Position numbers and translations under genes: made by a program | The notes under the pieces: generated by a model | Databases searched by the model: none | Told to the model about the DNA's origin: nothing | The model's input: the letters and a program-made list of their open reading frames with translations, nothing else | Part shown: in pieces, positions 33,797 through 44,954 of the stretch | Numbering within the stretch: the first letter of the stretch is position 1 | Layout: each line of letters opens with the position of its first letter | NCBI RefSeq assembly: GCF_019320115.1 | Contig: NC_089593.1 | Coordinates: forward strand, 11,437,908-11,501,907 | Direction of reading: 5' to 3' | DNA: 64,000 nucleotides | From: Miscanthus floridulus | Taxonomy: Eukaryota; Streptophyta; Magnoliopsida; Poales; Poaceae

Positions 33797-35930
33797 TGAA
33801 AGGTCCCTAGTTTAGTTTTGGTAGTTGAGTGACAACCTAGGTGGACTAATATGTGTTTAATGTGAGATACATAGGTGATTAGTCCACAATTGCACTTGTG
33901 TGAGCAACACATGCCATAGAAGTGGAAATAACTTGGAAATATTGCAAGGCTCACACATGTGATGAAGGAGCTAATTGCATATGAGACATGACATAGAGTC
34001 ATGTGACTAGGTGGAGAAGATCAAGATGAGGCTCGGCTTGATGGACCGGTTGCAAGAGTGAAGTACAAGTCAGAGGCTTTGAAGTGAGAAACCGTGTGGT
34101 GGGAAAGCTTGAGCAAGACTTGACGCCAATGGATGGAGGCAATGGAGAAAAGCTAGTGAGGTCAAGATCGATGAACCAATAAAGTCATGTGATGATATGA
34201 AGTGGATCATATCATTTGTTGATCAAGGTTAGTGCATGTGTTGCATCAACATTGAAGGAGATGAAATAGAACGCGCAAGGCAAAGGTATAACCTATAGGG
34301 CATTTCATTTCACCGGTCATAGGTGTGTAGAGAAGTTTATGATCAGGTTTAGGATAGATGACAATACTATCAAGAGAGACAAACTTATTTGCATATCGAT
34401 CATCTAGTGACACTCGAGTGATCTAACTTTGCATCGTTGCTAGGATCGAGTAGCATGGTAAAAAGAGTGCTAACCCTTTGAAAAATATTTGTGAAAAGCT
34501 AACACACATGCACAAGATGGTGAACACTTGGTGGTGTTAGCATATTTGCAAGGTTGTTAAAAAAGGAGAAGAAATAGCACTTAAAAAGGGTGAAAATAGT
34601 GGTGCTACCTCTCAACAGCAATTCTCCTTTATCAACAATAAATTCTTGTTGAGCAACAGTGCAGGGTACAAGCTTGCATGCGTGTTAGAGAGAGAGGATG
34701 CTCAGCCAGCAATTTTCCCTGCTCAACAAGAAATTCTAGTTGAGGAATAGTGTATGAGAGAGAGGCGTATGTGACCGGACGCTGGCTCAAATGTGACCGA
34801 ACACGTTCGGTCCATGACCCTAGGTGCTGGCAGATAGCAGGTAGCGCCCGGATGCTGCCCCTAGGGAGCGTCCGGACGTGCCTGTACTACTATTCATAGG
34901 CTAGCAACGCACGCGGTAGTGCGACCAGATGTTGGGCGAGTCTGGTCAGGGGTCACCAAAAATCCCTCTCTAGAACCTCTCTACGTTGTGCTCGGAGAGT
35001 GACCGGGCACTGCAACTGCACACGTCCGGTGCTCCCTACAGCGCGTCCGATCTCAGCCCAATGAAGGGTTAACAGATCTATTTGTTTGAGGGGTTATAAA
35101 AAGAAGTGGTAGCTGGCCTTGGGTTGGTTGCTGAACATCATTAGGCCTTGGTGGCTTATGTAGGTGTGCTTGGGAGCTTTCTAACTCACTTGTGCTTGTA
35201 AGAGTACGAATCGATTGCAAGTGAGTGATTCTAGTGCAATTGCAATGAGAGATTGCATCGAGTGGCACTAGGTGTTCGAGTTGCAAGCCGGTGGTGCTCG
35301 TTACTCTTGAAGGTTGCCACCTCCTAGATGGCTTGATGGCATGATCTCCATCACAGCACGCAAGAAAGCTTGTGCGGTGTTCCGGAGAAGATTGTGAGGG
35401 GTGTTATGCTCACCCCGCGGGAGCCGCGAAGAACAACTCTAGTAGATCGATACACAAAGAGCGACAAGTAGTCCGGCCAGATCAAGTGCTAGAGCTTGTG
35501 GTAAACACTCCACGTGGGAGAGTATGACTTCCGTGTCACCACTAGCAAGAGGACCGGTGGTAACCTTGGAGCTTGTCTCAACAGGGACTAGCTTGTTGAC
35601 AAACAAGTGAACCTCGGGATAAAAATCATCATCATCCCATTGGTTTGCAATCCTCTTACACAAGCTTGTATTTACTCATTCATATACTATACTTGTGTAG
35701 TTTCTCTTGTAATTAGTTAGCTTGTGTAGCTTGCTAGTTACCTTCTAGCTTGTGTAGCATAAAAGTAACCCTCTTGTGTGACAAATTGGCTTGAGTAGCC
35801 TTGTTAGTCACATTGCTTAGTTTGTGTAGCTAAGTAATTTGAGCCCTCTAATTTGGCTTGTGTAGCCTTGTTATTAAGCATTGCTAGTGAGCTTAGGCTT
35901 TGTGCTTTCGCATACTAGTTTGTGTAGGAG
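33797..35930 (+). mobile_element. Ty1/copia LTR, incomplete
   Basis: Starts TGAAAGGTCCCTAG. Around 34775-35050 it has a cluster of GACCGGACGC-type motifs, followed by a TATA box (GGGTTATAAAAAG, near 35092) and then long T/G-rich sequence with repeated GCTTGTGTAGC units (35690-35930). This layout is that of a long copia LTR in plus orientation. The 3' end is broken off where GC-rich sequence begins at about 35935. No internal element region is attached. Confidence 0.65.
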
Positions 35931-36029
35931 CTCTGCTCGCCCGCCTGAGGAGGAGGGGAAGGGTGGGGGCACCACCGGGAGAGGTGTGGGCGCTGCTGCC
36001 TGCGCGTCGTAGAGGAAGGGCTCGGCTAT

Positions 36030-36377
36030 CACTACTATAGGATTAGAGGAAGGGCGCGGCTGTGCGATGTGAGAGGCCTGGGGAGAGTGAGCTAACCCCA
36101 AGTCTTGGTTATATATGAGCCTGGTAGAATAATAGATATGGACTTTGCCTGGGTGGGAGCTGGGCCACTATTTACCGAGGCGGGCCTTATAATACGACCA
36201 CCTCGGTTAATCGATATTAACCGAGGCGGTTTACTTACGTTGCCCACCTCGGTTAAGTATTTACCGAGGCGGTTGCTGGGCCAGCTGCCCGGCCACGAAT
36301 AACCGAGGCGGGCAACCGGCCCAACCTCCTCAGAGCTCGTTTTGAAAATACCTCGCATAAGATTTTGTGTAGTAGTG
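36030..36377. mobile_element. CACTA-like non-autonomous element with ACCGAGGCGG repeats
   Basis: Left end CACTACTATAGGA, right end TTTTGTGTAGTAGTG. Inside, ACCGAGGCGG and its complement CCGCCTCGGT alternate about seven times, able to form hairpins. A flanking triplet duplication is not seen (TAT left, CAC right), so the left border may be wrong. Confidence 0.55.
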
Positions 36378-36384
36378 CACATCA

Positions 36385-36830
36385 TTACCTGCCCTTGACC
36401 CAGGCATCATCAGTTGTGTGTGGTGCACCATATTGGTGAGGCTCACGCCTCTATCATGACTCCCAAGACGTGGGGGTTGAAAGGCACCCTACAACGAGCA
36501 GAGGGCGACGCCTACTACAAGTCAACATGCGTCCTGAGTTATTAAGAGGGTGTGTATGTGTGCGCATATGGTTGGCAGGGAGGGGTCGAGTATAAATAGC
36601 CACCCTCTTCACATGTAAGGGGGCTCCCCCATTCAAAACATAAGCACGCTCAGATCTTTGGCTCACTCAGACCGTAGGGCTTTTACCCCAACAAGGGTCT
36701 GAACCTAGAAAATCTTTGTGCATTTTCTCCCTGCCGCGTGAGATCTCACCCTTGGGGCCCGTGTACCTAACATCAAGCTAGCATGAGCTATTTTGCCGGC
36801 GTTCACCCGTTGACACCCCTTGTATGCTTT
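36385..36830 (+). mobile_element. Fragment of a gypsy-type LTR with TATA box
   Basis: GAGTATAAATAGCC (TATA near 36591) followed by CATGTAAGGGGGCTCCCCC, then sequence ending with TTCACCCGTTGACACCCC, is the U3/R/U5 style of grass gypsy LTRs. Borders were not defined and no internal region is attached. Confidence 0.5.
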
Positions 36831-37190
36831 CATAGATGTGGAGATCATATGTGTCTAGTTTGTACTATTATCTTCTCACACGTATGTAAGGGTTACATAC
36901 AGTCGAGAGCTCTCAAGTGTGTCTGGGTGCTGTCGTTGGGAGCACAGTCGCACACTTGATGGGCTGAGAGGCTCAAGAGTTGGCATGTATTATCTTCTGT
37001 AGACACACAAATGCCTAGCATGAATCTGGTCATGGAGAATACATGCACTTAGCGTTCCAGCTATGGAAAATGAAGAATATCCCTCGCATTGTTGTGGCGT
37101 TGGGTATATAGTTTTGAATGGAAATCGGATAGCAAGTGTTGACTTACGTGGCTCATTAGCATGTACATTTTGGCTTGCGTCAAGCGTTAG
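36831..37190. other. Intergenic
   Basis: No gene or defined repeat is recognised in this stretch. Confidence 0.3.
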
Positions 37191-37306
37191 GCCTGTTTGC
37201 TTCGCTGAAGAGCCATGACTGAAAGTACCGTTCGCTGATTTGTTGAGAGAGAAAAACACTGTTCCTTTACTGAAATGACTCGTAACACTAGCGAACAGGG
37301 CCAGCA
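37191..37306. mobile_element. Short hAT-like MITE
   Basis: GGCCTGTTTGCTTCGC at one end and GCGAACAGGGCC at the other, with AGCCATGACTGAAAGTACCG and GAGAGAGAAAAACACTG inside. Same family as 24987-25114. Confidence 0.7.
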
Positions 37307-37328
37307 CTGGTCGAAGGGAATGGAAATT

Positions 37329-37643
37329 GAACATTCGACGGACGCAAGCATGAATGTTTACTGCTACATATATATGCGACATGCATGCCATATGCCATTG
37401 TCTGTTTAGTTTAATAAAATAAATTATGGTTTTGAACGTTCGACGGACGCAAGCATGAATGTTTACTACTACACATATATGTGACATGCATGTCATATTC
37501 CATTCGACCTGTTTGTTTGTTTGTTTCAGCCATGGCAATATTTTTTTTCTCAGAACAAACCAGCATTAATTGGGCTTATCAACCCAGAAACCGACCAGCG
37601 ACCAGGCTGATTGTCTGTTTAGTATAATAAAATAAATTATGGT
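37329..37643. repeat. 105-bp tandem duplication, second unit split by a MITE
   Basis: GACGGACGCAAGCATGAATG through AAATAAATTATGGTTTT occurs at 37329-37433 and again from 37434. The second unit is interrupted by a ~105-bp MITE at 37505-37609 (CCTGTTTGTTTGTTTG..CGACCAGGCTG), after which it resumes with TTGTCTGTTTAGT. The first unit is the empty site. Confidence 0.85.
37505..37609. mobile_element. Short hAT-like MITE inside the second tandem unit
   Basis: The borders are given by comparison with the uninterrupted first unit. Interior: CAGCCATGGCAATATTTTT and AACAAACCAGCATTAATTGG, as in other members of this family. Confidence 0.8.
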
Positions 37644-37982
37644 TTTGTTTCATAAAGTTTGAAGTAATGATGAATCAGAATAAGGCCATCATTCGTCTAA
37701 TCACCAAGTTGTTTCCTCTTTCTATCTACCAGCATTAACAGAACTCCATAAATAACACTGTTATTGATCTTCCGGGCCCACAAAGGAGGGAAACAAAAAT
37801 GAAAAAAAGACCCCCATAATAACTTTGTTATTAGTCTTCCGGCCCTCCCCCCAAAAAACATGAAATGTCTGAGCCAAAAGGAGGTAAACAAAAGGCCCAA
37901 AAATAAACATAACAAAAAGCCAAAAAAAATGAAATGTTTATCCAAAAAGGACAAAAAAAAGCATAACAAAAAGCCAATAAAA

Positions 37983-38053
37983 TGTCTGAGCCCAGGAAAC
38001 TGGGGACCTTTAGTGTGTGAGACTAACGTGATAACCAACTACACCACCCAGAC
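37983..38053 (-). tRNA. tRNA-Val(CAC), T-loop deletion, probably non-functional
   Basis: The minus strand folds as a tRNA: acceptor GTCTGGG/CTCAGAC, a D arm closed by GTG/CAC, anticodon stem TTAGT/ACTAA with loop CTCACAC (anticodon CAC, valine), and T stem CCCAG/CTGGG. The T loop is only TTTC where seven bases (TTCGAAC) are expected, so box B is destroyed and the molecule is 71 nt. The anticodon and both outer stems are otherwise perfect, pointing to a fairly young relic of a nuclear tRNA gene. A T-run follows downstream. Confidence 0.75.
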
Positions 38054-38421
38054 ATCTTAATGGAGCATGATCAAATTATTTACTTATTCAAATAACTTAC
38101 ATGCTCCAAATCCAAACGTCAATGTATAAAATGAAACGTCAGTCCGTATCATTTATGTCGGAACGAACTGCGTGCATATGATATTCAGCCTGTTCCCCTG
38201 TTGGTTTTAGTCAGGGCTTATCAACTAATTAATAGTATTTTTCTCTCATAACAAACCAGCATCAGTCGAACTTATCAGCCTAGAAACCAACGAGCAAACA
38301 GACTCATTATGTCGAGGGTTTACATGAAACCATGGTATATACGCTGAGAGCATTTATGAGTTGTTTGCGAGTTATCACTTGTCTGGTAATTAAGGTAGAT
38401 GTAGTGTTATCCTAAACGCTA
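38054..38421. other. Intergenic with a hAT-like MITE at about 38189-38308
   Basis: CAGCCTGTTCCCCTGTTGG..CCAACGAGCAAACAGACTC, with TTTTTCTCTCATAACAAACC inside, is another member of the short MITE family. Otherwise nothing is recognised. Confidence 0.55.
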
Positions 38422-38676
38422 CTCCCTCCGTTTGCTTTTACATGTCAAATTAGAGTTGTCCGAAGTCAAACATTTCTAACTTTGACTATTAATTTTAAAA
38501 ATTTGGAATAAGTTAACAACATAGAGTCTATGTTTTCAGCTTCGCTATAAGAGATACTCTCATAATATATAGTTTACATGCCGTGAAATTTCATGGATTT
38601 TTTTAATTGATTGTCAAAGTTAGGATTGTTTGACTTAGACAAACCTGATATGACCTATAAAAACAAACGGAGGGAG
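38422..38676. mobile_element. Stowaway MITE
   Basis: CTCCCTCCGTTTGC at one end and AACGGAGGGAG at the other, with TA on both sides (38420-38421, 38677-38678). Length 255 bp. These ends and the TA duplication define Tc1/mariner-derived Stowaway elements. Confidence 0.92.
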
Positions 38677-40780
38677 TAAACGGTAAACAGTGGGTCACTT
38701 GTCTTTAGCCATTACTCGAGCAAAACAGACATTTAAATGAGCAAAGCAACTGATTAAACGAAAACTGTGTATCTAACAGCCCCGTTCTGGACATGTGCAA
38801 CCTATGCACTCACACCCACAGGGCCCCCAACATTAGTCTACATACTAGCTAAAATATACTGATTTGAAAAGTTTCACATGCAATTTTCTAAAAAACCGCC
38901 ACGTGAGCATGTAACTTTCCTTCCTTTTTCTTGAACCCCTTTCAATTTTCCTTGCCAGTTGCAAACCATCTATGTATTTTGGTAAAAAGACCAATACATT
39001 TCTGGATTCTCCTCCCTATTAATCCAGTTGTTTTCCCCAAAAGAAATTTCCCTGGACCATGAATTCCCACTCCATTCTATTCTCTCTGATGATTTGTAAA
39101 TAGTTGATAGATCCCCTATATATGGACAAGGTTGAAGTCAAACTTTTAAAGCTCTGGTTACAGTAAAATCTAAAGTAATTTGTTTGGATATATTTATAAA
39201 CTATTCATGAAGAGTACATTATTAAAAATGGAAATTTATTAATATACTGATTATATTCTGGTAATAAAGTGGTCAGAATTATGTCTTTGAGACTGCGTGG
39301 TTGTTCAAAATGCAAAGTATTTGCACATTGGAGGGAGTATATTTATTGTTTCTTGATGGATTTGGAGCCATGAACAGCAATTATAAATCCCTATTACTAT
39401 TATTATTAATATTCTTTGGTAGTTATTACGATAAGGACCTGTTAGATACACCGACATATTTTGTGGGAGGGTCCTAACTGTATAGCGTTTACGTGGTACG
39501 CAAACGGGCTAAATAACCGTTTAGACGAACAATGGGCAGATGTTAGACAGATCACAACCTCAGGCACCCCAAATCGAATGGCTGGAAGCTCTCCCAACAC
39601 CAGACATTCAGACAACATTGCGCCTAGAGTGCAAGCAGCCAGATTTAGCTTTATCTTGTGTGAAAGTCTGAAGTGGTGGAACAGAACTGAACAGGGTCCC
39701 TCTCCCTCATGATGATCTTGTTTCTTGTGAGCATTTGTCAGCCATATGGGCTGAAAAGTCGCTGGGCTACTAGTTTTCCAGCCCATGTTTTTCTTCTTCC
39801 TCGTTGGCAGCCAGGCCAGGGGCTCCCGTGCAGTGCACTGTGAAGAACACGTGCCGTTCCAAAAATCCTTTTCTGCAAACAAAACAATCCATGTGCTGTA
39901 AGATACTGTATGTACAACTTTTAAGTAAGCAAACAACCATCAACCGATGAATGAGCAAGGTACGTACCTACACCGACACACACTAAAATATGATGTAAAA
40001 ATAATTAATAAATATCTAAATTAGAGATGCGCCCATGCATGCAACAAGATTCTCTGAACGTTGCTATAATATATTAAAATGAAAAGCAGCATCGAATCAG
40101 GGAGAGAACACGGCACGTAGGTGTTGGAGCTAATTCAGACGACGGGTCAAAATCAGGACTAATTAGCAATTGATGGGCTGTCTAATTTTCAGTTGCACAC
40201 AACAACTCAGCCGCCACGTAGTTAGACGTACATACGGTCAGTCGGTCACAAGAAGCTAAAACTGTGAAGCTCTACTAGTAATATTAACTAATATAGAACA
40301 ATCCTCATCAGGGTTCTCAAATACATGGATGCAACAGAATCACTCTCAGATCGATCGAGGACCTGACTGGTAGATGGCAAAAATTTGGACGTTATCAAAA
40401 TGTGGGCAAACCAGATCTTTTACAGCCATGCATTTGGCATGCATGCTACGAAAACTTTGCTACATCTCACATTTGGCTAGCCAAACCTTTGGCAAACATT
40501 TTTATCCAACTTTTCATAAGTTTTACTTGCCAAATCTTTGGTAAGACGAACTTAGGTTATAAACAAATAAGCAGAGCCCGGATATTCAGGTTTGCCTAGC
40601 TACTAAGATGGCAACATCTTTGAACTGAATATTTTGAAAGAGTGAAGTTTTATTTGATGTTTTAATTAAGAGCATCTCCAAGAGTTATGCAAAACAACTC
40701 CCTATTTTGACTATTTTTTAGCAAAAACTAAAAATAAAAAAAAATCCAAGCACCGCAACAGATTGGTAAATTAAAGAGCT
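38677..40780. other. Intergenic, about 2.1 kb
   Basis: No gene is recognised. Open frames at 39442-39936 (minus) show no domain. Around 40640-40780 is an A/T-rich MITE-like stretch (AAGAGCATCTCCAAGAG). Confidence 0.35.
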
Positions 40781-40893
40781 CCTTAAAGGTAAAAACTTGC
40801 CAAATATCCTCTTTAGCTCGTATGCTTCCTCGCGCTCCTTAAAAGTAAAAACTTGCCAAATATCCTCTTCAGCTCATATGCTTCCTCACGCAG
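40781..40893. repeat. Tandem duplication of about 57 bp
   Basis: CTCCTTAAAGGTAAAAACTT through CATATGCTTCCTC-like sequence occurs twice in a row with few changes, immediately left of the copia insertion. Confidence 0.75.
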
Positions 40894-40901
40894 TTGAGAG
40901 G

Positions 40902-43300
40902 TGAAAGGAACCGTGACGCCTAAGAGGAGGTGAATTAGGTAACTTAAAACTCTAACTCTAAACTATCACTAATAGAGAAACGACCTTTGATCCAGCTCGA
41001 AATTTGGCTTTAGTCCCGGTATATTTCGCGCTCGGGACTAGAGAGACCTTTAGTCCCGGTTTGTAGCTTCAACCGGGACTAAAGGTCCCTGCCCAACGGC
41101 TACTACGGCAGGCTTTTGCTGCAGGGGACCTTTAGTCCCGGTTGGAGCTACCAACCGAGACTAAAGGTTAACTTTTACTTCCGGTTGATCCCTCCAACCG
41201 GGAGTAAAAGTCTACTCCCGGCTGGAGGCTCCGTCCAGAACTAGAAGGACCTTTAGTCCCGGTTGCTGTCTCCAACCGGGACTAAAGCTTCAAACTATAA
41301 CCGGCAGTCTTTATGTGTGTGCGAGTTGTGCCGTGTGTGTGGTCGCGGTGTATCTGAATATACTACAGCAGCCAAACTACTGAAGAGTGCTTGCAACCGT
41401 ACTCTAGTTTGCTACCTCACGTGTGGTACCCTATTCAAATTTAGTCCCGGTTACCCTTTTGCATGGGTCCGAACGAAGGTAAACGACGTCTACCCTTTTC
41501 GCACACACATAATTTAGTCCCGGTTGCATGGGTCCGAACGACCGGCACTAGCTGAGCTCCCACCGGCACAGCAGCCTAGCATAGCCCCCACCGGCACAGC
41601 AGCCTAGACCAAATCAATTAGTCCCGGCTGGTATTACGAGCCAGGACTAAAGGTCTTTTAGTCCCGGGCATTTATAGGAGCCTCGATGGGCCGGCCCAGT
41701 ACGCAATATGCTGGAATTACTGGCCAGTCCCACCTATTAGCATCACCTCGCTTGCTCAGAAGAGTGAAAGCTAACTTAAAAGCTCAGCTCTCGAACCATG
41801 CAGCACGAACTTGAACATGATCTGCTCTATAGGATTGTACCGTTGATCCTTGACTAAAGGTCCTTCGTACTATAGTTTATACAAAATGTTGAACATTATA
41901 AACGTACCTATATTCTAGCAGCGTAGAATGCGTATTCAAAAACCAAAACAAATCATCAATTAAAAATAGGAAAAAAAAAGAAAATAGAAATAGAAACAAA
42001 AAAAAGAAAACCTTTAGTTCGGTAGCAGCGTGAAAATAGAAAAAAAAGGAAAATAGAAATAGAAACAAAAAAAACCTGGTAGCAGCGTGAAAATAGAAAA
42101 AAAAGAAAATAGAAATAGAAACAAAAAAAAGGAAAAAAAACCTTTAGTCCCGGTTGGTATTATCAACCGGGACTAAAGGGCCGGTCTACGTGGTCAGGCC
42201 GGGAGGCCTCTTTAGCCTACCAACCGGGACTGTGTGAAACCGGGACTAAAGGAGGGGCCCTTTAGTCCTGGATTCGTGCTTCCGGTTCCAAAACCGGGAC
42301 TGAAGGGGGTTGCGAACCGGGAGTACAGCTAGTTTCTCTGCTAGTGTATGACATCTTTTTCTATTCTTAGCAAAAACCTATGCAAAAGATAAACTATCTA
42401 AATGTGCAACTATGGTTTTGCTAATGCGTTACTATCTCTACCGCCAAAGAAGTTATGCAAACAATGTAAATGCGGAAGCTAAAGAGCAAAGCACCTACGC
42501 TAATCACCTAATGAATCACTAAGCACTATGCAAGTGGAGATCACTAAAATAGTGTATCAACACCCTTGGTATGTTTCCTCTGCTCCACACATGTCAAATG
42601 GCCGGTTGGGGGGTCTATTTATAAGCCCCACTGAGAAAGTAGCCGTTGAGGACTAAACCCACCTTTCTGCTACTGACCGGACGCTGCTGTCGTCCTGATC
42701 AGACGCGTCCGATTGTCCTGCTCGTTGAAGCTAGCGCGTTGATCGGACTCGGCACTGAGTCCGGTCACTGTCGATCGGACACGTTCGGTCGCGCTGGCGC
42801 CGCTCTGGAACCTCTCTAGACTTCATCAAATGCTGCAGTTCATGCGTCCGGTCGATCAGTGCCGCTGCATCCGATCACGCTGAAAACATTGACGTGACGA
42901 AGAACAGTGTCATCGGTGTGTCCGGTCAGTGCTTTGCTCAGCGTCCGGTCATAGCTGTTGATGCCTGCTATTGTTGACCAACTGATTGGACGCATCCGGT
43001 CCCTATAAGGGCCGTGTCCGGTCACCTTTGTGAAGCTTGTTTCTTCGCAATCTTGCGTCTGGTTTGGTTCCTATCTTCGTACTTGGACTTTGCTTGATAT
43101 CTTGGGTCTTCTCTTGTGCTTCTAGGGTCTTGCTTATGGTCTTGATCGTGGGATCATCATGTCTCCTTCGTCCAAGTCACGTCTTGCATCCTATTGAACT
43201 ATAAAACAATTACTTGCAAATTAATTAGTCCAATTTGGTTGTGTTGGTCATCAAACACTAAAATCAAAAGTATATGGGTCTAGGGTCCATTTTCTTTATA
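40902..43300 (-). repeat. 3' LTR of the gag-only copia element, holding a CACTA insertion and a deletion
   Basis: Removing the 1,383 bases of the CACTA element and its duplicated triplet leaves about 1,016 bp, against 1,467 bp for the 5' LTR. The missing ~450 bases correspond to the part between AAGCTAAAGAG and CAAAGCACCTACGC. A TATA box (complement at 42616-42623) and a CCGGACG array (42670-43030) are kept. Confidence 0.85.
40967..42346. mobile_element. Non-autonomous CACTA element nested in the LTR
   Basis: Starts CACTAATAGAGAAAC and ends GTTTCTCTGCTAGTG (complement CACTAGCAGAGAAAC), flanked by TAT on both sides (40964-40966, 42347-42349). Inside, TTTAGTCCCGGTT and AACCGGGACTAAA alternate in many hairpin pairs, as in the abundant grass CACTA derivatives. 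An A-rich microsatellite-like stretch lies at 41940-42140. No transposase is present. 1,380 bp. Confidence 0.95.
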
Positions 43301-43401
43301 ATCTCCCCCTTTTTGGTGATTGATGACAACACGACCAAAATAAGGAAATAATAAAAATTTTGGAATTTAAAAACTATTTACTTGCTAGGATGCAATGCAG
43401 A

Positions 43402-43919
43402 GGGTAAGGTTATATGATGCTAAAAGATACCACATATAAACATCTTTGGAAACTTATCTTGCCCTTACAAATGTCCCCATGTGGCATTATGGATTTAAGC
43501 CTCTCTCTAACTCTAAAATCCACTATTCTCCTTTTCTCAGACCATTACCACTTGTAAATTATTATGATTGGGTTTGTTTTTGGTCCTACAAATTCTCTTC
43601 CTTTGGAATCAAACACCGAAAAGAAAGACATTAGTAGCACAAAGGAGGGTCAAACTTTGTGGGTAAGGTTATATGATGCTAAAAGATACCACATATAAAC
43701 ATCTTTGGAAACTTATCTTGCCCTTGCAAATGTCCTCATGTGGCATTATGGATTTAAGCCTCTTCCTAACTCCAAAATTCACTATTCTTCCTTTCTCGGA
43801 CCATTACCACTTGTAAATTATTATGACCGGGCTTGCTTTTGGTCCTACAAATTCTCTCCCTTTGGAATCAAACACCAAAAAGGAAGACATTAGTAGCATA
43901 AAGGAGGATCAAACTTTGT
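43402..43919. repeat. 259-bp tandem duplication in the internal 3' region of the copia element
   Basis: Two units, 43402-43660 and 43661-43919, both run from GGGTAAGGTTATATGATGC to GGATCAAACTTTGTG-like sequence. They differ at roughly 20 positions, and the short open frames inside are repeats of each other. Confidence 0.9.
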
Positions 43920-44954
43920 GATTCTTTGTAAGTGGAGTGGAATAGGTTATAAAATTTGACTCTCATATTACATAGACTAAGCTCTCCATAAATATATACA
44001 TACATATGATGAAGAATGTAGTTTATGCATAATTGGTAAATTAATGCTTAAGGGAGTTTAATCTATATAATGTATGGAGAAAGCATATAAATACCAAAGT
44101 AAAATCAACATGATGATATCGGTTTAGAAATACCACATGTGGAAACCAATTTGATTTATACCACTTGCAATAGGTGGTGGATATTTGAAGTATGATGCTT
44201 AACTCCGAGGACTCTATTTTCCTTGCAATGAGACTACTATACACATGATAAGCTTAAAAAAGGTGTTAGTCTCAAAGCATCCAACTTATAGAGTAACCTC
44301 CCTCTAAATTTATGCACACAAGCATGGAATACTTGTAGGAGACATGCACGTTGATTTTAGAATCAACAATACCACTTGAAAGATGACATCACATGAATGT
44401 GAGAATCATATCCGAAGGTGATATTCAGGAGAAATTATCTACAATTTGGACTTTGGCACATATTAGATGAACAATTGTAAAACAAGCTATGTGTCGTGCT
44501 CCTAAACAATTTAAACCTGTAGGTTTGCTCCAAGGGTTAAGAGTGAAACCGAGCAAGCCTACCATAAGATATACCTAGTGTATGCAAGGCAAAAGATTTA
44601 AATATGCTAATGCAAACCTAGGCATGAAAAAGAACTAGATGCTAATTAAAATTGCAAGAAATTAAATCTAGTTACCTAACATGGGAAGGGGAATTTGGGT
44701 CAATAGTATTCACTAACCCACTTGGCAATTACCTTGTCCATAATGATGCACCCCATGAAATGCACCTATACTTTGCTAAGTCTCCAAATTCCCCGAAGTC
44801 CATTGGACTTCTCACTTCCCTTTCAGGGTCTAAACCTTTTTGATGCTCTTCATGTTGGAAATGATATCCTTTGACACCCAAATGCGTTTGGCCCCATTAT
44901 TGGCTTGTTTGTTCACCTTGATGGCCACAACCTTGTCATTTTTCTTCTTCTTTT

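Noticed and set aside
39442..39936. 164-codon minus-strand frame
   Set aside because: No domain, no splice or promoter support, A/T-rich intergenic setting.
41877..42068. Phe-rich small protein
   Set aside because: Translation of an A-rich low-complexity stretch inside the CACTA element.
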